From Prosthecobacter debontii (lineage in GTDB: Bacteria; Verrucomicrobiota; Verrucomicrobiia; Verrucomicrobiales; Akkermansiaceae): 64,000 nucleotides of DNA. The position numbers were made by a program, and so were the translations under genes. Below are positions 8,738 to 16,694 of the stretch, piece by piece (position 1 is the first letter of the stretch; each line of letters opens with the position of its first letter). The stretch lies in assembly GCA_945873125.1 (NCBI GenBank), contig CAMCBV010000009.1, positions 1 through 64,000 on the forward strand. The letters run 5' to 3'. The notes below the pieces were generated by a model. The model ran no database searches and was not told where the DNA came from. It saw only the letters and a list, made by a program, of their open reading frames with translations.

Positions 8738-9139
8738 ATGCACATCGATCAAGCAATATGGAAAAAAATCACCAAGCGCCTCTCTCTGTTAGAAGATGCC
8801 ATCGAAAATCAGAACGATTGGAACCAAGGGGTCTATGCCTGCTTGCGCATGACCTCGTGGCGCAACGGATCTTCTTGCGGCACTGATCCGATGAGCGTTC
8901 TCATGCTCGGCCCAGGTTCGCGTCCGCGTGTTCTTCCGGATGGGATTCCGAATGAGGACATTCCGGGGTTTTACAAAATGGCCTTGGGCTTGCTCACGGG
9001 TGAAGAGGCATTGGAGTTCGCCCGCCGCCAATCCATCTTGTGGGAGTTGCGCCAGATGCGTGAGGAGCGTTTGGCGCTCAAAGCGAAGCTTACCCCTCCA
9101 CCAAAAAGCCCGCCTAGTGGAGGTATGAGCGGCTTCTAA
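8738..9139 (+). CDS. Hypothetical protein preceding the relaxase-like gene
   Basis: A 133-residue product with no recognised domain. The N-terminus (IWKKITKRLSLLEDAIEN) and the stretch FARRQSILWELRQMREERLA are predicted helical and partly heptad-like, and the tail is Pro/Ser/Gly-rich. It ends 13 bp before the relaxase-like gene and is almost certainly in the same transcript. It could be an accessory DNA-processing protein, as small genes beside relaxases often are, but no motif shows this. Confidence 0.6.
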   Translation: MHIDQAIWKKITKRLSLLEDAIENQNDWNQGVYACLRMTSWRNGSSCGTDPMSVLMLGPGSRPRVLPDGIPNEDIPGFYKMALGLLTGEEALEFARRQSILWELRQMREERLALKAKLTPPPKSPPSGGMSGF

Positions 9140-9152
9140 CAAACAAAATACG

Positions 9153-10232
9153 ATGCCTCAAAATCTAACAGGTTCGGTAGCATGGCATGATGACGCCACG
9201 TCTGCCCTGCATGCCAAGCACAAGGCGGAAAAAGCCTTGCGGCTTCAGAACCACTATGAAGCTGTCCCAGCAATCGAGCGTGAGGCAGGCGGCGGAATAG
9301 TCGATGGGGTTTTTAAGTCACCTATCAAAGGTTTTTCATTCAAGCTTTCGGGAGGTTCTGCCCACAAAGTTTCTGACTCGGCTGCCTACACGCGCCAGGC
9401 TTTGGCAATGAGTAAATCCAGAGCGCAATTTGTGCGGGTTCGAATCCGAGATGGAAGTGTGCGACGCGAAGCAGGGCGATACAAATATGGGGCGGTTAGT
9501 CTCGTCACAACATTGCCTCCGTGGTGTGTCAAAACCGTATCCCGCATCGGTTCGTCAGAGCGTGAACACCTCTTACTGTTTCTTGCTGAGGCTCAGGCTC
9601 GTGAGATCAAGAAGGTTTCAGAAAGGGACTTGTTTGGTGGAGGAGCACATTTGAATAATGCGGTCCCACATTTCCATCTCCACGTGCCTAAAACATCAGC
9701 TGAGGGAAGTCCTCACCCTAAGTCGAAATTTCTAACAGCGGGTCCTTGGATTGTAGGGGCTCATCGTATCGAGGCCAAATTCCCGGGGCTCTTGACCGAA
9801 AAAAAGCGGTCGCAACTTGCCCGTCATTTGGAGCGAAAAGATCAATCCCATCTGATCGATGTGCGCTGTGCAGCGGTGATAGATCGTGAGCTGGAAGTGT
9901 GGATTCGCGAGCGTGGTTTGTGGCCGGATTTTCAAGCCGAATGCACAGAGTATTTCAGGCGAAAAAGCAAAGCCCAGAGTGAAGAGCCACTTCGCCGGCT
10001 CATTCAAGCGGCGGTGGGACATCACGCGCGCAGCGGTGTTTGGCCGATTGCATACAGCGCGATGGGATTCGTGGCTTGGCGTATGATTCCGCGCGAGCTA
10101 CGAGGGCCGATCATGTCATGTATCCGCGTGCATCAGATCGTCCGGAAGCCTTCCAAGGCGTTGAAGATCGGCGTGCGAATGTTAGCCGAAATGGATCGGC
10201 AACCAGAAATGAAAGGGCCATCTAGATCATGA
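9153..10232 (+). CDS. Putative HUH relaxase/mobilization protein, degenerate MOBV-like
   Basis: A 359-residue protein, mostly unrecognised. Residues 165-178 read AHLNNAVPHFHLHV. This resembles motif III of MOBV/Pre relaxases (HLDE-A-TPH-x-H), with the same spacing of the first His, the Pro and the His-x-His pair (H166, P172, H173, H175); the acidic pair is replaced by Asn-Asn. In that family the histidines bind the metal and a tyrosine or histidine nearer the N-terminus attacks DNA; Y79 and Y110 are candidates. It follows the 133-residue gene by 13 bp, is preceded by two hairpins, and is followed by a perfect terminator. With a recombinase gene beyond it, a mobilization or replication-initiation role is likely but unproven. 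Confidence 0.55.
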   Translation: MPQNLTGSVAWHDDATSALHAKHKAEKALRLQNHYEAVPAIEREAGGGIVDGVFKSPIKGFSFKLSGGSAHKVSDSAAYTRQALAMSKSRAQFVRVRIRDGSVRREAGRYKYGAVSLVTTLPPWCVKTVSRIGSSEREHLLLFLAEAQAREIKKVSERDLFGGGAHLNNAVPHFHLHVPKTSAEGSPHPKSKFLTAGPWIVGAHRIEAKFPGLLTEKKRSQLARHLERKDQSHLIDVRCAAVIDRELEVWIRERGLWPDFQAECTEYFRRKSKAQSEEPLRRLIQAAVGHHARSGVWPIAYSAMGFVAWRMIPRELRGPIMSCIRVHQIVRKPSKALKIGVRMLAEMDRQPEMKGPSRS

Positions 10233-10306
10233 TTTTCATAATCCCATAAACTCTCGGGCTGTCTGCTGAATTCCGAGACTGATAGCAGGCGGTATTGTAA
10301 TAAGAT

Positions 10307-10341
10307 CCCAACGGGTTGCAACCCGTTGGGTCTTTTTTTTT
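10307..10341 (+). terminator. Rho-independent terminator after the relaxase-like gene
   Basis: A perfect palindrome (10307-10330, arms cccaacgggttg and caacccgttggg) is followed by a run of Ts broken by one C (10331-10341). It lies between the relaxase-like gene and the convergent recombinase gene and should stop plus-strand transcription. Confidence 0.9.
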
Positions 10342-10399
10342 GATACGAAAGGATGATTTCCGCCCGACGCATCCCCGCTGGTATCTTCTATTACTTCCA

Positions 10400-11659
10400 T
10401 CATTTCTTGGAGTGTTCTTCCCTATCAGCCCGTTGGGCTTCCAGCAGCATCGCACCGGAAAACCCGGACTCTTTGAACCATTCCAGCATGTCTGCGCCGA
10501 CTGACTCGATCCTTCTAATTTCCTCTTCCTCTGCCTTCTTTTTCTTCTTGGCTGCCTTCGCTGCTTTTTCCTGCGCCTTGCGTTGCCCCGGCGTCTCGAA
10601 TGCAGCCTCCGCCTTGGATGCGTCCGCCTGTAAATGCAGGTAGTGCTTTTCGAGCGTGGAAATTCGGTCGCCAACCCACGAAGACAGCTGCGCAATTCCA
10701 ACCCCGTAGTTGGCAAGGTGGCTCGCATAGCTATGCCTCATCACATGGGCTGTCATGGTCGGACAATTTTTCTTGGCGAACCGGTCGAACATTTTTCGGA
10801 AATCAAAACGGTAACGCCATTTCCCCATTTCCTTATCAGGGCGGAGGCACCATTTCTGATTTTCCCAATCGGGGAAATTCTCGCGAATGAATGTCACGAA
10901 CTCAGGAACCAGCGGGATGATGCGCGAACGCTTGGACTTTGGTACAAAACCCGAAACGGGGTCTTTGGCCGGTATACGGATTTTTCCGTTTGCTAGATCG
11001 AACCATGCTGGCCTTGCCATCGATATTTCCGCCCGGCGCAACCCCGCTCGGAAACCGCAAAGCAGAATGAATTTCAACTCAACGTTGCTCTTCGCCGTTT
11101 CGAGTAGTTCATTCACTTTACCTTTGGCGATCACCACTTCCCGCGATGGTGTTTCCTCAGAGAATTTGGGTGATGTGACACGTAGACCGTTCCATCGAGC
11201 GAACGTGCCAACGCGGGCAACGTATGTCTGTGCTGTGGCCTCGCTTTTCTCCTCGCGGGTTTTTGCGTAGTAAGCCGCAAGATTTTCCGTTGTTATTTCC
11301 TCGGGGTGTAGCACTCCCATGGATTTGGAAAAGTGGGTGACGGCTAGGCGGGCGGTATCCTCTGCCCTTCCCCCAAACCCACCGACCGCACCCAACCTGG
11401 CAGCCTTGTATTTATCAAGCGCCCGATCAATCGGGGTGCGACCTCCTACAACCCGGCCTGTTTTCTTGGCCGTGATTTTCCTCCCCCGCCTTTCATCTGC
11501 CCGCTTGATCGCCTCCGCCGGATCTTCCGTTTCCAAGCTAACCCGAATCTGTTCACCGCCGGCCGAGTAGCGCAACCAGTAGGTTTTCCCTCTCTGAAAA
11601 ATGCCGGGTGCAACGGCCGATTTTGGTGGACGACCAACGGTCGGGGTTTTCTTTGCCAT
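10400..11659 (-). CDS. Tyrosine recombinase/integrase of the genomic island
   Basis: A phage-type integrase of about 419 residues. The catalytic domain shows the first Arg in GFRAGLRRAEIS, then HVMRHSYASH (the HxxR box) and the nucleophile Tyr in LEKHYLHL. The N-terminal half has a SAM-like core-binding domain. The C-terminus carries an unusual Lys/Glu/Ala-rich helix (about 365-385) and about 35 further residues after the Tyr box. The ATG at 11659 is preferred over a TTG six bases upstream. The gene sits 110 bp from the 3' end of tRNA-Val, the classic position for an integrase that uses a tRNA 3' end as attB. It probably integrated the DNA to its left. Confidence 0.9.
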   Translation of the reverse strand: MAKKTPTVGRPPKSAVAPGIFQRGKTYWLRYSAGGEQIRVSLETEDPAEAIKRADERRGRKITAKKTGRVVGGRTPIDRALDKYKAARLGAVGGFGGRAEDTARLAVTHFSKSMGVLHPEEITTENLAAYYAKTREEKSEATAQTYVARVGTFARWNGLRVTSPKFSEETPSREVVIAKGKVNELLETAKSNVELKFILLCGFRAGLRRAEISMARPAWFDLANGKIRIPAKDPVSGFVPKSKRSRIIPLVPEFVTFIRENFPDWENQKWCLRPDKEMGKWRYRFDFRKMFDRFAKKNCPTMTAHVMRHSYASHLANYGVGIAQLSSWVGDRISTLEKHYLHLQADASKAEAAFETPGQRKAQEKAAKAAKKKKKAEEEEIRRIESVGADMLEWFKESGFSGAMLLEAQRADREEHSKK

Positions 11660-11768
11660 GCCCAAGTGTGCTAAACTACTTGTGCTAAATCGAGCAAAAC
11701 TTTTCCTTTTCCTCGGAAACCAAAGGCTCTCTTTTCCTTTCTTATTCAGGGGCGAAATCCCCGGAAAG

Positions 11769-11843
11769 TGGTGCGCGATACTGGGTTCGAACCAGTGACC
11801 CCCTCCGTGTCAGGGAGGTGCTCTACCACTGAGCTAACCGCGC
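11769..11843 (-). tRNA. tRNA-Val(GAC)
   Basis: A full cloverleaf reads on the minus strand: acceptor GCGCGGT pairs with ATCGCGC, the D-stem is GCTC/GAGC, the anticodon stem is CCTCC/GGAGG with loop CTGACAC (anticodon GAC), and the T-arm is ACTGG-TTCGAAC-CCAGT. The terminal CCA is encoded (11769-11771). The 3' end faces the integrase gene, so it is the likely attachment site of the island. Confidence 0.97.
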
Positions 11844-11994
11844 ATTCCGAAGCTCTTCTGCGGGCGGCGAAGCTAGTGTCAAAGTCGCATTTTACGCAAC
11901 CCCTTTTTCAATCGAAGCGAAAAAATTTCATTCATGACTCCCTGGGATTCCAGCTTGAGTTCTTTAGGGGAGCGTCGCAGGCTACCCGCACATC

Positions 11995-12717
11995 ATGAAA
12001 ATTTTCTCCCTGTTGCTCCTTTTCACCGCCTCCCTTTCCGCTGAAGTGCCTGAAATTTTCAAAGGTCTGTTTGAAGAGGAAGTGCCAGTGAAGGCCAATA
12101 TCGGTTTGGTCGTACCGCCTGCAGAAATCGATAAATTCATGGCCAAGGTCGAGATTGCGGCGCGCAAAAATCCGGAATGGTTCAAAGAATATTCAGCTGC
12201 CGCAAAACCCGGAGTTCCGCTGCCTTTTCATGAAAACCTTGGCCTCACCAAAGAAGAATATGACGAATACATTGCACTCTGGGCGAAGCGTGAGTTCAAG
12301 CCCACCGAGGAAGTGATCCTCGTGCTACGTAAAACCATAGGCGATACGTGGACCCTCACCGCAACGGGCAGCGCCGGTGTGATCTCAACGCTGCGCTACA
12401 ACCCGAGCAAAGACTCTTTCCACTCACCTGGCGGAGATCTGAATCGTCTCAAAGACATCAATACTGACGAAAATCACATACTCGGAGCTTGGACCGCAAA
12501 GGAATGGCGCTTTCAGGAAAACAGTCTTTTAGGCCTAACCAAACTGAACTTCGCAGTCGGAAAATTCAACAAGGGAGAATTCGGCATCATCATTTATCAT
12601 GCCCAAGAAATTTCGCCCAAGGGCAGTCGCGTACATGATAAAAGCATCGTCCTTCGGTTCCCCCTCGGTAAAGCCACTCAAGTCAAGCCCCAGACGAAAC
12701 CCAAAAAAAACAAGTAG
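11995..12717 (+). CDS. Hypothetical secreted protein
   Basis: A 240-residue protein with a short hydrophobic leader (MKIFSLLLLFTASLSA, likely cleaved before EVPEIF) and no lipobox Cys. The mature part contains mixed helices and strands, including GDTWTLTATGSAGVISTLRY and the tail FPLGKATQVKPQTKPKKNK. I do not recognise the family. It converges on the PBP gene with 29 bp between stops, and its own promoter must lie in 11844-11994 next to tRNA-Val. Nothing points to a specific function. Confidence 0.75.
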   Translation: MKIFSLLLLFTASLSAEVPEIFKGLFEEEVPVKANIGLVVPPAEIDKFMAKVEIAARKNPEWFKEYSAAAKPGVPLPFHENLGLTKEEYDEYIALWAKREFKPTEEVILVLRKTIGDTWTLTATGSAGVISTLRYNPSKDSFHSPGGDLNRLKDINTDENHILGAWTAKEWRFQENSLLGLTKLNFAVGKFNKGEFGIIIYHAQEISPKGSRVHDKSIVLRFPLGKATQVKPQTKPKKNK

Positions 12718-12746
12718 GGCATCCCCGAAGTAGGCCATCCAAATTC

Positions 12747-15185
12747 TCAGTCCGGAGAAATCTCCAAGCGCGTTGGCCTGCGAAGTCGGATCGTTTCCTC
12801 GATGTTGCCCAGGTCCAAGCTATCAAGAACATTGGTGGAACGGTTCGTCAGGCCGGTTCCGGCGCGCGCCGTGGTGTCATCCGGCAATTCCGTATGATAA
12901 GGATCCACTCCGATCAGCACCAATTGCGCGGGACGGACCGGTATCGTATCCAGTGCGGGAAGATGATTCAGGGTATGCGAAGGATCGATCTCCAGGGAAT
13001 GCGACCCGGAATGGACCCCACAAAACGGCAAGCCTTGGGTACCTTCTCTCATCGACTCGATGATTTGTGTGCTGACCGACTTGGCTATTCCACTCGCGAG
13101 ATCTTCCTTGAGTTCCTGACAATACTCCGTCGAGCGCTGGCCTGAAACCGAACAGATTTTGACATCAACCAAACCGACAGGACGATGAATCCTAGTGGAA
13201 GTGAGTGAGGGACTTTGAATCGCATTCATTGCCGCAAGCCAGACGGGCATTGCCAAATCACGGCTGAAGGCCCCGGGATAAATCGGCTTGCTGTTGCCTT
13301 GAAGAAATCCAGTCCAAACGCCGCAACTCAACCGGCCGTTATATCCCAAAAACCATGCATCAGAAAAATCATGTGTGGTACCACCCTTACCAGCTCCATG
13401 AAACGGCTTGGCAATGAGTTGATCTTTCAAACCTCGCGCACTGCCTTTTTCCATTCCGGACGTCATCATTTGATGAACCTGCCACGCCACCCTTTCATCC
13501 AGAAGACGTCCCGATGGATTCGATGGCGGGGTCATTTCATATACCACCAAACCATTCGCACTCTCGATTCTGGAAACATAGGTGAACTTAGACGGACCTT
13601 TTTTTCCTCCCAGAGGAAAAGTCGAGATCGCGGTCACGGCCTGCTTGAGTGAAACCGGCTCCCAACCCAGCGTCACGCGAGGAAAGACTTCCGCATCCTG
13701 CATCGGAAAACCGAATATTCTAGCGGCATCAATCACCTGTTCGATCCCGATTTCCGTTCCCAACCGAACCGTCGCCGCGATCTTCGAATTCTCAAATGCC
13801 TGCCGCAATGTGATACGTCCTTCATACACAGGTGAGCTGACTTCCATCCCCCACTCGCCCAGAATTCCCTCGCGTCCACTGATCATCACCGCACGGTTAT
13901 CCATCGGCTCATCCTCAAGAATCGATACCGGAGTGTGCTTGCCGGCAAGTCCAAGCGAATAAAGAAATGGAAAAAACGCCGTTCCCAACGGGCGCTGTCC
14001 TTGTTCGATAAAATCATAGGGAACTTGCGCATAGTCCCTACCACCCACGTGAACCAGGACTTCGCCCGACTCATGATCCATCATGAATACCGCACCTTGC
14101 AGATACTCTGGCGCAATCCCATTCTGGTTTTTGACATAATCACCGCGTTTCTGATTCACATAATCCGGATGCTTCTCCGCCTGGTTCAGCGATTCTTGCA
14201 AAGCCTTTTCCGCAGCGAATTGGGCTTCCGCCAAAATGGTTGTATGGATGGTAAAGCCACCGGCCGAGAGCGCGTCACGCCCGAGTGAGGCTCCAACCAC
14301 ATCCGCAATGCGCTCATACAAATGCGATGTCCCGCGTTGCAGGGGCTTGGAATCAAGATCGATAGGCTTGAGCAGCGCTTCCGCATATTCCGAGCGACTC
14401 AACATCCCCTCCTCCCGCATTCGCTTCAGCACCATGTTTCTCGACTTGAGGCTCGACTGCAAATTGTTCAGCGGAGAATTGTTCGTAGGATTTTTAATCA
14501 GCCCGACAATCGTGGCGCATTCCACAAGATTGAGATCCATCGGCTCCTTGCCAAAATAACCCAGAGATGCGGACCTCAATCCGTAAAACCCGCTACCGAA
14601 ATAGATGCGATTGAGATAAAAATCCAAAATCTCTTGTTTGGAATAGCGCTTCTCGATTCGCATCGCCAAAAATGCCTCGACCATTTTCCGCTCGATTCCG
14701 CTCTCACCCTTTGCCAACGCATCCTGTTTCAACGGATACGCATTTCTCGCCAGTTGTTGGGTGATCGTGCTTGCACCTTGGGTGGTCGTTCCCGCCTGAA
14801 AGTTCAGCTTCAAGGCGCGCACAATTCCGATGTAATCCACCCCTTGGTGCTCGTGAAATCTTGAGTCCTCACCTGCTTTCAACGCTCGGATGAATAGCTC
14901 CGGCACATCACTGATCTGCATCACACTTCGGTTCTGAACAAAGATCCGACCAATCTCTTTTCCGTTCCTATCCAGGATCATGCTTGGAATCTCCAAATCG
15001 TTGATCTTTTCCAAATCATACGTCAAAGCGCGTTCCCGATAGGATCTCGTGTATTGCTCCGCATAGAGGTAAGCGACCAAACCCGCGCTCGCAAAGAACA
15101 TGAAGAGCACAAACCAAAATGTTTTGCGCTTGTAGAATCGGCGCTTGCCGCTCTTTCTCCCGTTGCTTTCCTTGTGTTTTACCAT
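12747..15185 (-). CDS. Class A penicillin-binding protein: GT51 glycosyltransferase with a degenerate transpeptidase domain
   Basis: An 812-residue bitopic membrane protein: a Lys/Arg-rich cytosolic start, one transmembrane helix (FWFVLFMFFASAGLVAYLY), then the GT51 domain with EDSRFHEHQG and GASTITQQLARN. These are the intact lipid II polymerase signatures. The penicillin-binding domain keeps the fold but has lost its catalytic motifs. The SxxK site is T402-A-F-F405 in the context PLGTAFFPF. The SxN site is S467-K-I469. The KTG site is K600-G-G602 in GAGKGGTTHD. The codons were read directly. The protein is therefore predicted to polymerize glycan but not crosslink it, and the dead domain may serve as a scaffold or regulator. 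Its ATG overlaps the start codon of the divergent MidA-like gene. Confidence 0.92.
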   Translation of the reverse strand: MVKHKESNGRKSGKRRFYKRKTFWFVLFMFFASAGLVAYLYAEQYTRSYRERALTYDLEKINDLEIPSMILDRNGKEIGRIFVQNRSVMQISDVPELFIRALKAGEDSRFHEHQGVDYIGIVRALKLNFQAGTTTQGASTITQQLARNAYPLKQDALAKGESGIERKMVEAFLAMRIEKRYSKQEILDFYLNRIYFGSGFYGLRSASLGYFGKEPMDLNLVECATIVGLIKNPTNNSPLNNLQSSLKSRNMVLKRMREEGMLSRSEYAEALLKPIDLDSKPLQRGTSHLYERIADVVGASLGRDALSAGGFTIHTTILAEAQFAAEKALQESLNQAEKHPDYVNQKRGDYVKNQNGIAPEYLQGAVFMMDHESGEVLVHVGGRDYAQVPYDFIEQGQRPLGTAFFPFLYSLGLAGKHTPVSILEDEPMDNRAVMISGREGILGEWGMEVSSPVYEGRITLRQAFENSKIAATVRLGTEIGIEQVIDAARIFGFPMQDAEVFPRVTLGWEPVSLKQAVTAISTFPLGGKKGPSKFTYVSRIESANGLVVYEMTPPSNPSGRLLDERVAWQVHQMMTSGMEKGSARGLKDQLIAKPFHGAGKGGTTHDFSDAWFLGYNGRLSCGVWTGFLQGNSKPIYPGAFSRDLAMPVWLAAMNAIQSPSLTSTRIHRPVGLVDVKICSVSGQRSTEYCQELKEDLASGIAKSVSTQIIESMREGTQGLPFCGVHSGSHSLEIDPSHTLNHLPALDTIPVRPAQLVLIGVDPYHTELPDDTTARAGTGLTNRSTNVLDSLDLGNIEETIRLRRPTRLEISPD

Positions 15186-16374
15186 GTCTGAAAACCATCC
15201 AACAACGCCGCATAAAGCTGACGCGCGCTCTGTGGATTATCCGAATCCAGCCCCAGCCGCAACCTCTTCCTGTCTTTTGATAAGGGAAAAAATCGCTGCG
15301 GAACTGGCAAAACAAGGCGCCATCTCTTTTCCCCGTTACCTCGATCTCGCCCTCTATGATCCCGATCATGGCTATTATGCAAGCCGGTCAAGCCAAGTCG
15401 GCCGTGAGGGAGACTTCCTGACGAGCGTAAGTATCGGCCCTCTTTTTGGACAACTTCTCGCCCGCAGAATGGTTCATTGGTGGCAAAGTCATGGAAAACC
15501 CACCGCATGGCGGATACTCGAAATCGGTGCCCACGACGGCAAACTCGCCGCCGATATTTTGGAATCCATCGCCACCCTCTCGGCAGAAGCATGGCACACC
15601 CTCGAATACGCCATCGTGGAGCCCATGCCTTTACTCCGAGAAGCACAAGAGCAACGCATCAAACCCCTCGCCGCGAAACTTCACCTCGCCTGCGATACCC
15701 TGTCGCTCTCTGAAAATCCCCTGCCCGGCATCGCTTTTGGAAATGAAATCCTGGACGCCCTCCCTTTCCATCTTATCCGGCGTTGCGATCACTCTTGGAA
15801 GGAACTCTTTGTCGCCAACAACTTAGAATTCATTACACGGGAGATCGACCCCACATCCGCCCTTGGAATAAAAACCCACACCCTCGGCCATGCGTTTCCT
15901 GAAGATTATCAAACCGAAGTGCGCACCAACTACCTGGAGTTTCTAAGCAAGATATCCCCCTGCATCGGAGATGGGATGCTGCTCTTTATTGATTACGGAT
16001 TCGCCGCACCTGAATACTACGACACGCACCGCACCCGCGGCACCCTGCGAACTTTTTACAAACATCAAGCAGCAGAGGATCCGCTGGTTGATCCGGGAAA
16101 ACGAGATATCACGGCCCATGTCGATTTCACCGATCTCGCGCGCGAGGCAGAAACCATCGGCTGGCAACCCACCCATTTCTCCTCCCAAGGCAGCTACCTC
16201 ACCCACCTCGCTAAGGAGATGATCGAAACCGGTGAATTCAGCGATCCCAAAACCATCGCCCAATTCCGCTCCCTCACCCACCCGGCCCGTCTTGGAGCGA
16301 GTTTTCACGTGATTGAGTTTGAGAATTCGAAAGAGCCGACGCCGCAGGTGATGCATCGGCTTGCGTTGGGGTAG
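15184..16374 (+). CDS. MidA/NDUFAF7-type SAM-dependent protein arginine methyltransferase family
   Basis: A 396-residue member of the MidA (DUF185) family. Visible motifs: entry region YDPDHGYYASR, SAM loop ILEIGAHDGKLAADI, the family hallmark FGNEILDALPFHL, the IDYGFAAPEYY strand and the late box KRDITAHVDFTDLA. The mitochondrial relative NDUFAF7 methylates an arginine of complex I; bacterial targets are mostly unknown. The ATG at 15184 overlaps the PBP start codon on the other strand (the palindrome CATG, 15183-15186). An in-frame ATG at 15145 or GTG at 15232 are alternatives. The promoter must therefore lie within the PBP coding sequence unless the start is further downstream. Confidence 0.88.
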   Translation: MSENHPTTPHKADARSVDYPNPAPAATSSCLLIREKIAAELAKQGAISFPRYLDLALYDPDHGYYASRSSQVGREGDFLTSVSIGPLFGQLLARRMVHWWQSHGKPTAWRILEIGAHDGKLAADILESIATLSAEAWHTLEYAIVEPMPLLREAQEQRIKPLAAKLHLACDTLSLSENPLPGIAFGNEILDALPFHLIRRCDHSWKELFVANNLEFITREIDPTSALGIKTHTLGHAFPEDYQTEVRTNYLEFLSKISPCIGDGMLLFIDYGFAAPEYYDTHRTRGTLRTFYKHQAAEDPLVDPGKRDITAHVDFTDLAREAETIGWQPTHFSSQGSYLTHLAKEMIETGEFSDPKTIAQFRSLTHPARLGASFHVIEFENSKEPTPQVMHRLALG

Positions 16375-16382
16375 AAATTTTT

Positions 16383-16528
16383 AACCACGAATTTCAGAAT
16401 GACACGAATGGGTCCAATATGGCCTCGGTTCCACTTTTCCTGAATAATCCAGATTGCTGAAAGGTTGAGAAAAATCCATAATGGCCAACCATCTCCAAAA
16501 ATTCGTGCTATTCGTGAAATTCGTGGTT
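16383..16528. repeat. Hairpin-type intergenic repeat with 13-bp perfect terminal inverted repeats
   Basis: The 320-bp gap 16375-16694 holds a 146-bp segment bounded by aaccacgaatttc (16383) and its exact complement gaaattcgtggtt (16516). Inside the right end the ttcgtg hexamer recurs with near 9-base periodicity. The motif recurs at 19751-19784. The rest of the gap is AT-rich and should hold the promoter of the PilT-like operon; no clear -35/-10 was identified. Confidence 0.6.
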
Positions 16529-16694
16529 CAAAACCTCCATTTCCTCAGCTCCATCCGTTTTGATATTTTCTCATTAAGTCATTCAGATTGTCTGTTCCTT
16601 AGTGACTCAGCGCCAGGGGTGATTGAGATTTTCCCGCTAGATTTTCATTTCATTCGCATTTTCCATCCATTAGCTTGCGTCAACCTCACATTCG

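Noticed and set aside
11768-11998. 76-residue ORF beginning inside tRNA-Val
   Set aside because: Reads through the tRNA (GFEPVTPSVSG phrase is a known tRNA read-through artefact).
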